From positions 1 through 35,573 of the forward strand of contig JAJRRB010000034.1 in assembly GCA_024279915.1 (NCBI GenBank): a stretch of DNA of 35,573 bases, in the 5' to 3' direction. The notes under the pieces are model-generated. The model had not been told where the DNA came from. It saw only the letters and a program-made list of their open reading frames with translations, and ran no database searches. The stretch comes from Deltaproteobacteria bacterium (GTDB taxonomy: Bacteria; Desulfobacterota; Desulfuromonadia; Desulfuromonadales; BM103). Positions 16,013 to 24,668 of this stretch are shown here, piece after piece (positions within the stretch are counted from its first letter, which is position 1; every line of letters begins with the position of its first letter). Position numbers and translations under genes: made by a program.

Positions 16013-16822
16013 TCAGGCCAAGGAGTCATCACGAAACTGGCGTCCTTGCTCAATTTTAACCAAGCCTTCTTCTTCGCACCAGAGACGCGTCGCTCCGATC
16101 ACTGCGAGAGGGATGCAGAACAATTGGAAGAGCGGAATAGCCAGAAGCGCCATAACGCCGCAGGAGAATCCCAACATGAGGAATTTGCGTGCAAAAATAT
16201 AATTTTTCTGTTCACGAAAGAACTGGTGCTTGCGCACCAGAACGAAGCCTAAATATTCGAAGCAGAGAAAAAAGAGCGTTAAACTGACCGCTAGAATCAT
16301 ATACAGGGTATTGCCGACTCCTGGAAGTAGATTGAGCGGCAGGATCAGTACCATGACCACGACAAACACCCACATCTTTTTGGCTTCCATCAGGATTGTC
16401 TGCCAAGCGTCCCGTAGCAATCTGCCTACAGAAAACTGCTCATCATTGACCTCTCCACTCAAAACTTCTTCAGTACGCTCCGACAAAAGATCATTAAAGG
16501 GAGATGCCAGCAGATTACCAACCACGGTAAAGCTGAAAAAAACCAGTACCGCCGTCAGCAGAACAGCGACCACCCAAAGCAGCCAGTAAAGGACTGACCA
16601 GTACCAGGCTTCTCCCTGTGGAATGTATTCAACGACTGTACTACCAAAAAAGTCCAAGCCAAGATATACGGCTCCCGAAAATACAAGAGCATTAATCAGA
16701 AAAGGAATCACAATATATTGGATGAGCCTTGGATTGGAACGTAGGATTCGGACACTGCGAAACGGGGCAAAAAAGCCCCGGGAAAAGTTGACGGCAAAAT
16801 TTCTTTTGACCTGCTCGGACAT
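16013..16822 (-). CDS. EI24/CysZ-like integral membrane protein
   Basis: 269 residues with the EI24 (PF07264) pattern: an N-terminal amphipathic stretch (RGFFAPFRSVRILRSNPRLIQYIVIPFLIN), four or more membrane segments (about 40-60, 75-105, 165-195, 215-250), and the conserved SPFNDLLSERTEEVL loop. CysZ of E. coli, in the same family, is a sulfate permease, but no cysteine or sulfate genes lie here, so a transport role is only a family guess. GAGG eight bases before the ATG at 16822 supports the start. Probably transcribed with the metallopeptidase gene downstream. Confidence 0.85.
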   Translation of the reverse strand: MSEQVKRNFAVNFSRGFFAPFRSVRILRSNPRLIQYIVIPFLINALVFSGAVYLGLDFFGSTVVEYIPQGEAWYWSVLYWLLWVVAVLLTAVLVFFSFTVVGNLLASPFNDLLSERTEEVLSGEVNDEQFSVGRLLRDAWQTILMEAKKMWVFVVVMVLILPLNLLPGVGNTLYMILAVSLTLFFLCFEYLGFVLVRKHQFFREQKNYIFARKFLMLGFSCGVMALLAIPLFQLFCIPLAVIGATRLWCEEEGLVKIEQGRQFRDDSLA

Positions 16823-17004
16823 ATAATCACCTCAAAAATAATATTTTCCCAAGCTATCACATCTCCACTCAGACAGCCAACGGTCATACTTGCGACATAG
16901 GCCACCTGCCTAATTTACAGGCTTCCTATGCCTGACAAATAAGCAGATACAATTCATACACGCATGCCCCTTGCATAAGTCATTGTAATTACATAGATAA
17001 ATTA

Positions 17005-17020
17005 CGGCACAAGTCTTGAA
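17005..17020 (+). promoter_or_regulatory. Possible sigma-54 promoter of ammonium transporter gene
   Basis: cGGCACAAGTCTTGAA resembles the -24/-12 consensus TGGCACRNNNNTTGCW, with GG and GA ten bases apart; the -12 GC reads GA here. It is 91 bases upstream of the amt start. Nitrogen-regulated transporters are often under such promoters. Confidence 0.4.
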
Positions 17021-17110
17021 GTATGCACTGGAGATGTTTACTCAATGATCTGGAGCAGCTCGGACAATGTTGTCTGCAGTTTGCGACAAAAGACGAGGAG
17101 GTCTTCATCC

Positions 17111-18325
17111 ATGGATTCCGCTGTTCAATCTCTAACCAATTCCGGTGATGTTCTGTTCCTGATGCTCGGTGCTGTCATGGTTTTTGCTATGCACGCTGGC
17201 TTTGCTTTTCTGGAAGTTGGTACCGTTCGCAAGAAGAACCAGACCAACGCACTGGTGAAAATTCTCACCGACTGGTCAGTCTCGACTGTCGTCTACTTCC
17301 TGATCGGCTACCCGATTGCCTACGGTATTCATTTCTTCATGTCAGCGGAAGGACTGATCGGCAGCAACCAGGGCTATGAGCTGGTGCGTTTCTTTTTCCT
17401 CCTCTGTTTTGCTGCGTGTATCCCGGCGATCATCTCCGGCGGCATTGCTGAACGGACCCGTTTCTGGCCACAAGTCCTGGCTGGTGGAATTTTTGCTGGC
17501 CTCACCTACCCGTTCTTCGAGTCATTTATCTGGGGCCAAAACAGCTCTGGCCTGCAAGCCTGGTTTGAAAGTACCTTCGGTGCCCCTTTCCATGACTTTG
17601 CAGGCAGCGTGGTAGTTCACTCTATGGGTGGCTGGCTTGCCCTGACCGCCGTACTCCTGCTCGGCCCCCGCATGGGGCGCTGGGTGCGTGGCAAGAGCCA
17701 TGCAATTCCGGTCAGCAACATTCCGTTCCTGGCTCTCGGCAGTTGGATCCTGGCCATCGGCTGGTTCGGCTTCAATGTCATGAGCGCCCAGAGTCTGGAT
17801 GGCATCTCAGGCCTGGTGGCCGTCAATTCTCTGATGGCTATGGTCGGTGGCGTCATCTTTGCCGTAGTCGCCACAAAATGCGACCCTGGTTTTGCCCACA
17901 ACGGTGCCCTGGCTGGTTTGATTGCCATCTGTGCCGGTTCCGACCTGGTTCATCCCTTTGCGGCATTCTTAATCGGTGGCATCGCTTCCCTGATTTTTGT
18001 TTACGGCTTCCAGTGGGAACAAGAGACTCTCAAGATTGATGACGTACTTGGTGTCTGGCCGCTACATGGTATCGTCGGCACCTGGGGCGGTATCGCTACG
18101 GGCATTTTTGGTTACACAAGTCTGGGTGGTCTGGGCGGCGTCAGTTTCATGTCGCAACTGGTAGGCAGCCTGCTCGCTATAGCTTATGCTCTTGCAACCG
18201 GCTTTGCTGTCTACGGTGTAATCGTTAAAGTCTTCGGCTTACGCTTGGAGGAGGAAGACGAGTTCCGCGGTTCTGACCTCACGATCCACCACATCACAGC
18301 TTATCCTGAAGAGAAAATCGGCTGA
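17111..18325 (+). CDS. amt: Ammonium transporter, Amt/Mep/Rh family
   Basis: 404 residues and eleven expected membrane segments; moves ammonium or ammonia across the cytoplasmic membrane. The conserved twin histidines of the pore are H170 (DFAGSVVVHSMGG) and H319 (VWPLHGIVGTWGG), and the substrate-site aspartate D162 is present. GGIAERTRFWP is also typical. The start at 17111 (MDSAVQSL) is supported by GAGGAGG nine bases upstream; the frame opens at 17045. No glnK/glnB gene adjoins it, which is unusual for amt and suggests that its PII regulator is elsewhere. A terminator follows at 18351. Confidence 0.93.
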   Translation: MDSAVQSLTNSGDVLFLMLGAVMVFAMHAGFAFLEVGTVRKKNQTNALVKILTDWSVSTVVYFLIGYPIAYGIHFFMSAEGLIGSNQGYELVRFFFLLCFAACIPAIISGGIAERTRFWPQVLAGGIFAGLTYPFFESFIWGQNSSGLQAWFESTFGAPFHDFAGSVVVHSMGGWLALTAVLLLGPRMGRWVRGKSHAIPVSNIPFLALGSWILAIGWFGFNVMSAQSLDGISGLVAVNSLMAMVGGVIFAVVATKCDPGFAHNGALAGLIAICAGSDLVHPFAAFLIGGIASLIFVYGFQWEQETLKIDDVLGVWPLHGIVGTWGGIATGIFGYTSLGGLGGVSFMSQLVGSLLAIAYALATGFAVYGVIVKVFGLRLEEEDEFRGSDLTIHHITAYPEEKIG

Positions 18326-18350
18326 TCATCACTAACAGACTCTGAACGAT

Positions 18351-18385
18351 AAACGGCCGCCGGGAGACCAGCGGCCGTTTATTTT
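18351..18385 (+). terminator. Intrinsic terminator of ammonium transporter gene
   Basis: Perfect 10-bp stem AAACGGCCGC/GCGGCCGTTT with a 10-base loop, followed by ATTTTG. It lies 25 bases after the amt stop and faces the end of the diguanylate cyclase gene. Confidence 0.85.
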
Positions 18386-18403
18386 GTAGGGAAGCGACAG
18401 ATA

Positions 18404-19600
18404 TCAAGCTGAACAGACCTGATTACGCCCGCCTTTTTTGGCCTTGTAGAGAGCTTTATCAGCGGCCTTTATCAGTTGTTCTGGAGTGGTATTTTTATCA
18501 TCACGACTAGCCACACCAATACTGACGGTTACATGCAATTTCGATTTCTCAGTGCTTTTGCTACTCGGCTTCGCAGGTTTCTGCTTTGGCCTTTTACGCC
18601 CCCTGACCACGAACCCTGCACGGCCTATCGTCTCGCGTAAATCTTCAAGATGTGGCAAAGCACGCTCCAGGCCCTTACCTGGAAAGATCACGACAAACTC
18701 TTCCCCACCATATCGATAAGCACGACCACCACCTGTAACCCGACGCAGACAGGTAGCAACCATGCGTAACACCTGATCACCAACATCGTGTCCATGTGTG
18801 TCATTTACTTTTTTGAAGTGGTCCACGTCGACCATTGCCACCGTGTAGCGACGACCAACTTTGAGCAGGGATTAGTTCATGGCCCGACGAGCAGGCAAAC
18901 CGGTCAATTCGTCATTGAACGCCATTTTGAGACTGCGCTCAATAAGGGCAATTGTCAGGATAAACGCTGCGACGCCACCCCAGTAAGCAAATTGCTGAGG
19001 CCACCAGAAACCTGTAATCACAGCAATGGTTATCCAGCAAAAGCCGCCTTCCAAGGCTTCCGGTTTTCTGCAGAAACGAATCAGTAATGCAATCAAGCTG
19101 AGAGTTATAATGAGCCAGGTAATCTGTGAAAAAGGCATCGTGTCAATCAAGTCACTCACAAACAATGGGCGGCTTAACCATGCCATGATCGCCCCGGCCT
19201 GGGTAAAATACAACCAGACAACTCCGCCCAGTTGCAGGAGAAACAACACCAAGCGCAAAAAACCATGCAAAGTAAACAAGCCCCGTTCTGACCACCAGCT
19301 ATAAAGGGCCAGGTTCAGCGGAACAAGCAACGGGGCCAGCTGTAAAACATACTCACGACCATAAAGTGTTGTCAGCACCATTGCACGTTCAACAAGGATC
19401 AACAGGGCAATCGCCCAAAGCACGCGGGTGCGATTGAAACGCCAGCCGAGGAACAAGCCAGCAATGGCCGCCAGATAGGGAAACATTGTCAGAAGAGGCT
19501 GCCAGGCAGCAGTGATCTCAACCTTGAGCTGTAGATAGAGAGCAGCAGAGAAGAGTACGCCGGGAACAACCAATAAAAGAAGGGATCTCAACAATTGCAT
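18404..19600 (-). pseudogene. Membrane diguanylate cyclase with one in-frame stop codon
   Basis: Both parts are in the same frame. The 5' part (18875-19600) encodes about six membrane helices and the opening of a GGDEF domain, FNDELTGLPARRAMN. A TAA at 18872-18874 stops it. Ten codons later the frame continues VAMVDVDHFKKVNDTHGHDVGD, RYGGEEFVVIF and VTVSIGVAS, a complete active-site GGDEF (GGEEF) domain that would make cyclic di-GMP. Restoring the stop to GAA (one base, T to G) would give an uninterrupted 398-residue enzyme. A lysine/proline-rich insert of about 20 residues lies between GGEEF and the final strand. Either a recent nonsense mutation, a sequencing error or readthrough. The start at 19600 has only a distant GGAG. 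Confidence 0.88.
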
Positions 19601-19804
19601 GGCAATAAAAGGTGACTCCAGTCGCTTCAGGTTAGGTTCAACTTATCACGACAACGGATCTCACTACCAGCAGAAGTGTTGCTCGCAGAAACCATCAGAA
19701 CATGAAGTTGACAGAGGTCCCCGAGTCGCGGTAGAAGCCATCATTACAGGTATAATTATGAGCTTCAAGCTATGGAAGAGTAGGTTATTCTCCAGGGAAA
19801 GAAA

Positions 19805-20308
19805 ATGAGCAATACAGCAGAGAACACCATTCGGGATTTCAAGATACAGACTCCTCGCGATTGGGAAGCCGTTGACGACCGGATCATGGGCGGAAGTTCG
19901 CAAAGTCATCCTGAATATATCGACAATGTCGGCTTGCATTTTTCCGGCAGAGTTTCACTCGACAACCACGGTGGTTTTGCTTCAATACGCTCCACTTCTG
20001 GTAACTATGATCTTACTCAATATTCAGGCCTGAAGCTTCGCCTGCGCGGGGACGGCAAGAGTTACAAACTGAGCTTGCGCACGGACCTGTTTTTTGACGG
20101 CGTTAGCTACCAGAGTACATTCTCTACCACAAATAGCTGGCAGGAGGTCATCCTGCCCTTCGAAGCTTTTACCCCCACTCATCACGGCGTTAAACTTTCG
20201 ACAGTCGCTCCGATGGACACTGGCAATATTAAAAGTTTCGGTCTGTTCATCGCTGATTGTCAGGAAGGCTCTTTCCGACTCGACATCGCTTGTATCAAAG
20301 GGTATTGA
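19805..20308 (+). CDS. CIA30-family protein
   Basis: 167 residues resembling the complex I intermediate-associated protein 30 domain (PF08547), a beta-sandwich related to carbohydrate-binding modules. Recognisable are WEAVDDRIMGGSSQS, FSGRVSLDNHGGFASIRS, GLKLRLRGDGKSYKLSLRTD, WQEVILPFEAF and FGLFIADCQEGSFRLDI. In mitochondria the family assists complex I assembly; in bacteria the role is not known, and no nuo genes lie here. AGGGAAAG before the ATG is an adequate ribosome binding site. It is a single gene with no signal peptide. Confidence 0.85.
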   Translation: MSNTAENTIRDFKIQTPRDWEAVDDRIMGGSSQSHPEYIDNVGLHFSGRVSLDNHGGFASIRSTSGNYDLTQYSGLKLRLRGDGKSYKLSLRTDLFFDGVSYQSTFSTTNSWQEVILPFEAFTPTHHGVKLSTVAPMDTGNIKSFGLFIADCQEGSFRLDIACIKGY

Positions 20309-20374
20309 TGTTGGCTTCAATCACTCAAACTTGCCAGCTTTTTGAGCAATCACATTTTTTGGGCGGGTTTATCC

Positions 20375-20403
20375 TTGAGTTACAGAGGCATTTTTCCTAT
20401 ACT
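20375..20403 (+). promoter_or_regulatory. Sigma-70 promoter of the RNA gene
   Basis: TTGAGT (20375-20380), exactly 17 bases, TATACT (20398-20403). It predicts a transcript start near 20410. No coding frame follows, so it fits the structured RNA. Confidence 0.65.
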
Positions 20404-20409
20404 GTAACG

Positions 20410-20612
20410 GCATTGGATTATTAGCTCTGCTCTCTGCCCTGTAGGTGAGGTCGCTATGCTCACGCGGAATGTTTTATTATCGGGAAGGAATCTTATGAGC
20501 GTGGTGTGCAAGCCCGTCGCGGAGCGGGACGCCTGAAGCGTTCGTAGTCCCACCCACTTAGTTTATCGTCGTCGTGAGGCCACGGACCCACGATAGGTGT
20601 GGAGAGCAAAAG
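20410..20612 (+). ncRNA. ssrS: Structured non-coding RNA, probably 6S RNA
   Basis: About 200 nucleotides between a good promoter and an intrinsic terminator, without an open frame. The ends pair: TGCTCTCT at 20428-20435 with GGAGAGCA at 20601-20608. Inside are local hairpins GTGAG/CTCAC (20444-20465), CCCG/CGGG (20513-20528) and TATCGT/ACGATA (20563-20595). Length, closing stem, and the GCCCTG and GGTGTGGAGAGC segments next to it recall 6S RNA, which binds RNA polymerase holoenzyme in stationary phase. The match is from memory and not aligned; other structured RNAs are possible. I looked for tmRNA, RNase P, SRP RNA and cobalamin riboswitch signatures and did not find them. Confidence 0.5.
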
Positions 20613-20642
20613 AAAAGACGTCGGGAAACCCGGCGTCTTTTT
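20613..20642 (+). terminator. Intrinsic terminator of the RNA gene
   Basis: Stem GACGTCGGG/CCCGGCGTC with loop AAA, followed by TTTTT. It closes the RNA at 20410 and lies upstream of the TraB-family gene. Confidence 0.85.
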
Positions 20643-20694
20643 CTGTATAGAAACCCTCTATTATGCTACCTCAGGATTTTTTTGAAAGGCTATT

Positions 20695-21870
20695 ATGAAC
20701 ACCATTGAAAATACCGACATCTATCGTGTAACCATCGACAATCGTGAATTTGTCCTGGTTGGCACTGCCCATATCTCCCAGGAATCTGTTGAAACCGTCA
20801 AGACCGTCATTAAGGAGGAGAATCCTGATACTGTCTGTATTGAACTGGACGAACAGCGGCACAAGGCATTGCGCAACCCCCGTCACTGGGAATCACTCAA
20901 TCTGATTCAGGTCCTTAAACAAGGTCAAGCGCCCTTTCTTCTGGCAAATCTGGCCTTATCTTCATTTCAAAAACGTATGGGGTTACATACAGGAGTTAAG
21001 CCTGGTGCTGAACTGGCAGCAGCAGCGGAGACTGCCGAGGAACTCGGTAAACAGGTGCAACTGGTAGATCGTGAGATCCGCACAACTCTGTTGCGTGCCT
21101 GGCGCAAGGCCAGTTTATGGAAAAAGTTGATGCTCTTCTCGACGCTATTGGCCAGTCTGTTTGATTCTCAGGAACTCGATGAAGAGGAACTTGCCAAGCT
21201 ACGTCAGACCGATACTCTTTCAGCCATGCTGGACGAAATGTCGGAGGTCTTGCCAACGGTCAAGACAACTCTTGTTGATGAGCGTGACAGCTACATGGCC
21301 CACCACATCCGCCAATCACCCGGTGAGAAGGTAGTCGCAATTGTCGGTGCAGCTCACATGCCGGGAATTCTGAAAAAACTGTCTAAAAACTTTTCCGATG
21401 AAGAGATCAGTGAGCTTTCCATCATCCCTGAGAAAACTAAGCTCTCTAAGATTCTGCCCTGGTTGATACCGGCGATTGTTGTCGGGTTGTTTATTGCGGG
21501 ATTTATGACGGGGAATACAGAACAGTTGGCGGATGCTGCTGTGGCATGGATTCTTGCCAACGGTGTTCTCTCTGCACTGGGGGCTCTGATTGCCCTGGGG
21601 CACCCCTTGACAATTCTAGCGGCCTTTGTCGCCGCTCCGATCACTTCGCTCAACCCAACCATCGGTGCCGGCTTTGTCACCGGTCTGGTACAAGCCTATG
21701 TCGCCCCCCCGCAAGTAAAAGATATGGAATACGTCGCGGAGGACAGTGCCAAGTTGAGCGGCTGGTGGCGCAACCGTTTGACCAGAGTCTTATTGGTCTT
21801 CTTCCTCTCGTCCATCGGCTCTGCCATTGGCACCATGGTCGCCTTCGGCTGGCTTAAGGACCTCTTCTAA
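20695..21870 (+). CDS. TraB/PrgY-family membrane protein
   Basis: 391 residues. The N-terminal domain has the TraB/Tiki-type putative protease signatures: LVGTAHISQESVETV (GTAHIS at 23-28), CIELDEQRHKAL, LVDREIRTTLLRAW, ERDSYMAHHI and VAIVGAAHMPGI. Three or four membrane segments follow from about residue 260. In enterococci PrgY reduces pheromone activity, and animal Tiki relatives are metalloproteases acting on Wnt. The substrate here is unknown, and no conjugation genes are present. AAAGG is seven bases before the ATG. Single gene, convergent with the L,D-transpeptidase. Confidence 0.9.
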   Translation: MNTIENTDIYRVTIDNREFVLVGTAHISQESVETVKTVIKEENPDTVCIELDEQRHKALRNPRHWESLNLIQVLKQGQAPFLLANLALSSFQKRMGLHTGVKPGAELAAAAETAEELGKQVQLVDREIRTTLLRAWRKASLWKKLMLFSTLLASLFDSQELDEEELAKLRQTDTLSAMLDEMSEVLPTVKTTLVDERDSYMAHHIRQSPGEKVVAIVGAAHMPGILKKLSKNFSDEEISELSIIPEKTKLSKILPWLIPAIVVGLFIAGFMTGNTEQLADAAVAWILANGVLSALGALIALGHPLTILAAFVAAPITSLNPTIGAGFVTGLVQAYVAPPQVKDMEYVAEDSAKLSGWWRNRLTRVLLVFFLSSIGSAIGTMVAFGWLKDLF

Positions 21871-21939
21871 GTCCATTATTTTCGTTTTCGATTTGGAAAC
21901 AAGCAATTTTTCGCAAGGTCAAGGAAATCAAGTATTTGA

Positions 21940-22015
21940 GCGGAGGTGTAGTCCTTTACGCCGCACAATCAAATGTGCAGATTGACGCAGAGATTGCGGA
22001 AAAGGGCCGTTTCCG
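21940..22015. repeat. Cluster of four small consecutive hairpins
   Basis: In 76 bases: GCGG/CCGC (21940-21964), GCACA/TGTGC (21963-21978), CGCA/TGCG (21986-21998) and CGGAAA/TTTCCG (21997-22015). It lies between the convergent TraB and L,D-transpeptidase genes. The last hairpin could help termination of the latter, though no T tract follows. The whole has the look of a mosaic intergenic repeat, but only one copy is in this window. Confidence 0.45.
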
Positions 22016-22028
22016 GACGAAAACTAGC

Positions 22029-23744
22029 CTAATTCTTTGCCAAACGTGTTCCAGCACTTACTTTCAACTGGTCCATAACCCGATAAGCCGGTTCCGTCAG
22101 AGCGACCTCAAGGTCAAGGTCCCGAAAATAGACATCCGGTCGAAAGTGAACAAGGCCGTCCCGATCAACCCATGCTGTCCAGTACTGAATATGTACCGTC
22201 AAAGGTTTGATGGAGACTTGTTCCGGAGCAGTTGCTTCGAACAGTTCCCGTAATCTCTCTGCACCAAGATTCTGTTTGAGTAAATAAGCAGCAAGCATCT
22301 GAGGTCTTTTGACCCGTATGCAACCGGAGCTGAAAGAACGGGTATTATTGTCAAAGAGATAGCTCTGGTTAGTGTCATGCAGGTAGACATTGAACCTGTT
22401 TGGGAACATGAATTTCACACGCCCTAACGGGTTCCATGGGCCAGGGTCCATGCGTAGCAGTCCCGGGAAGCTGGAAGCCTCCACCGCAGACCAATTGATA
22501 TTAAGCGGATCAATCGCCACATCTCGGTTCTCTCTCGAAATAATTTGGAAATGCTTTTCCTCCAGATAATCAGGATGACGCTTGATTTTCGGCAGTTTGT
22601 CCTCGCGCAGTATAGTCGGAGGAACGGTCCAGTAAGGAGCGAATTCCAGATATGTCATCCGCGCAGAGAAGACTGGCGTCTTTCGATATTGTGTACCAAC
22701 GATTACCGGCATCCGCATAACAGACTCGCCGTCTTCAATAACTTCAAGAGAAAAATCAGCAACATTCACCCGGATGTGCCGCTTACCAAAACTTTTTGGC
22801 ATCCACCGCCAGCGTTCCAGGTTTAGTTCGATCTGTCGAATGCGATCTTCCACGGAAACATTCAACGTTTCAAGAGTTTCAGGTCCGATAACCCCATCAT
22901 CGACCAATCCGTGCCTGGTCTGAAAAAGCTGTATCGCTGCACGGGTCTCCTGATCATAATCATCGGTAACTATGATGATTTGTTTAAGGTCGCCTGTCTT
23001 CAACAGGAGAGTCTTTAACAGAGGGACTCTTTCGTCTTGATCTCCCAATCTGATTGTCGAGCCGGGCGGGATCGTGGGCCATCCGCCACTAGCAGAGATT
23101 GTCTGATATTTACTGAGCGCGTTAATCAGCTGCCGATACTCCTCATGGGGAGGGATCAGATTCTCAAGCACCTGCGACACCCGGTGATTCTCAATGGCAT
23201 ATTCCAAAAGCTTGATCAGATCGGCCTTACGTCGCCTGCTCCGCCAGTCAACATGAGCCAGTGCCGGGTCAACCTGGCCTTCCACCAGGTGAGTAGCAAA
23301 AGTCAGAAAAGCCTGAGAGAGAAAGAGATCAAGAACAGCGCGATTATCAGGTGCTAAAGGAAGGCTGTGCTTCGCAAAATCCATCTGGATACGAATCAAA
23401 CCCTCCAACTCCTCCAACAAATAATCATTGCCACAAAGACCGTGTTCCCCGGCGCCGCGAAGATTGTCCAACAGCACCAGCGCTTCGGGCTTCAACTGCC
23501 AGCCATTAATCCAGATCGGCAGGAAATCTCTTTGTTGATAGAGCTTGAGGATTTCTTCATGCGAAAATAATCGTGAGACGCCAACCAATGGTGCCGATAA
23601 GGGTTCATGACTTTGCAGCAATCCCTCAATGCGCTCGCTGGTTTGCTTGTCAAACAACACAATGACACTGGAGACCTGCTCAGCGCAGACCGGAACCACC
23701 CAGAAGCAAAGGATGAAGATTGTTGTTTTCAGTATTTTAAACAT
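22029..23744 (-). CDS. Murein L,D-transpeptidase, YcbB/LdtD type
   Basis: 571 residues. A signal peptide (FKILKTTIFILCFWVVPVCA) sends it to the periplasm. A scaffold domain follows (about 40-220), then a peptidoglycan-binding domain (235-295: LKTLLLKTGDL, AIQLFQTRHGLVDDGVIGPETLETL), and a YkuD catalytic domain with YLHDTNQSYLF and SSGCIRVKRPQ, where C475 is the nucleophile. It makes 3-3 cross-links between peptide stems and can attach proteins to murein. Length matches the LdtD/YcbB class. GAGGG is nine bases before the ATG. Single gene. Confidence 0.92.
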   Translation of the reverse strand: MFKILKTTIFILCFWVVPVCAEQVSSVIVLFDKQTSERIEGLLQSHEPLSAPLVGVSRLFSHEEILKLYQQRDFLPIWINGWQLKPEALVLLDNLRGAGEHGLCGNDYLLEELEGLIRIQMDFAKHSLPLAPDNRAVLDLFLSQAFLTFATHLVEGQVDPALAHVDWRSRRRKADLIKLLEYAIENHRVSQVLENLIPPHEEYRQLINALSKYQTISASGGWPTIPPGSTIRLGDQDERVPLLKTLLLKTGDLKQIIIVTDDYDQETRAAIQLFQTRHGLVDDGVIGPETLETLNVSVEDRIRQIELNLERWRWMPKSFGKRHIRVNVADFSLEVIEDGESVMRMPVIVGTQYRKTPVFSARMTYLEFAPYWTVPPTILREDKLPKIKRHPDYLEEKHFQIISRENRDVAIDPLNINWSAVEASSFPGLLRMDPGPWNPLGRVKFMFPNRFNVYLHDTNQSYLFDNNTRSFSSGCIRVKRPQMLAAYLLKQNLGAERLRELFEATAPEQVSIKPLTVHIQYWTAWVDRDGLVHFRPDVYFRDLDLEVALTEPAYRVMDQLKVSAGTRLAKN

Positions 23745-23990
23745 GGCAAAATCCCTCAGATTATATCTTCAATGTTAGTCAACTTTGACCATTAAGCAAA
23801 CTTCTTGAGCGATAACGCTGTCGCTTGCTTCCACAGGGTCACAACGTTATGATGGAGGGATAAAATAATTCCCAACACATGACAACAACCTCCGAAGAGC
23901 TGGGTTAAAAGTAAGGCTGAGAAAGAAACCTGCGTCTCTCTGGAACTCCCGCTCAACGAAGCCGCATCAACCTGACTATTACTGGATATC

Positions 23991-24617
23991 ATGCTATCTA
24001 TTGAAACCTTTTCTGCCTTTTTTCTGGCCTCGGCGTTACTGGCCATTGTGCCAGGTCCTGACAACGTCTTTGTCCTGACCCAATCCGCCTTGCATGGCAA
24101 ACTCTCAGGACTGGCAGTCATGTTCGGGTTGTGTACCGGACTCCTCGTCCATACCGGAGCCGTCGCTTTCGGCGTTGCCGTTATTTTCCCGGCCTCAGCT
24201 CTTGCATTTACGCTTTTGAAGGTTATTGGCGCCAGCTACCTGCTCTACCTGGCTTGGCAAATTTTTCGTAGTTCACCTGAGCAGATCCGCTTGGATGGCA
24301 ATCCGCAGAGGGGCATGGCAGCACTCTACCGGCGCGGCATCATCATGAACGTCACCAACCCAAAGGTATCGATCTTCTTTCTGGCCTTCTTACCGCAATT
24401 TGCTGACCCGGCACGTGGCCCCATAAGTCTGCAAATGGTTCTGTTGGGTGGTATCTTTATCGTGGCAACAATCCTGGTTTTCGGTGCGGTTGCATTGCTT
24501 GGCGGTGCTTTGGGTGAATGGCTCAACCGTTCAGCACAGGCGCAACGAATCATGAATTGGGTTGCCGGAACCGTCTTTGTCGGCCTCGCATTAAAACTTG
24601 TGACGATTGAGAGATAA
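23991..24617 (+). CDS. LysE/RhtB-family amino acid exporter
   Basis: 208 residues with five or six membrane helices and the family opening AIVPGPDNVFVLTQSALHGKLSGLAVMFGLCTGLLVHT, plus NVTNPKVSIFFLAFLPQF in the middle. Such proteins export amino acids or homoserine lactone-like compounds from the cytoplasm; the substrate cannot be read from sequence. There is no strong ribosome binding site before the ATG. It opens a plus-strand run of four genes with gaps of 51, 45 and 25 bases (rhomboid, YbaK, sirtuin), which may be one transcript. The preceding 245 bases (23745-23990) hold no gene I can see. Confidence 0.9.
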   Translation: MLSIETFSAFFLASALLAIVPGPDNVFVLTQSALHGKLSGLAVMFGLCTGLLVHTGAVAFGVAVIFPASALAFTLLKVIGASYLLYLAWQIFRSSPEQIRLDGNPQRGMAALYRRGIIMNVTNPKVSIFFLAFLPQFADPARGPISLQMVLLGGIFIVATILVFGAVALLGGALGEWLNRSAQAQRIMNWVAGTVFVGLALKLVTIER

Positions 24618-24668
24618 GCTGGCGCTGTGATCCGATTAAAATAGTAGATTCACCAATGAAGGATATAC

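Noticed and set aside
16013-16053. Longer metallopeptidase starting at 16053 or 16029
   Set aside because: Would overlap the EI24 gene and put polar residues ahead of the signal peptide; no ribosome binding site supports it.
20410-20612. Cobalamin riboswitch, tmRNA, RNase P or SRP RNA
   Set aside because: GGGAAGG occurs, but the other conserved boxes of these RNAs are missing, and the element ends in a terminator without a regulated coding start close by.
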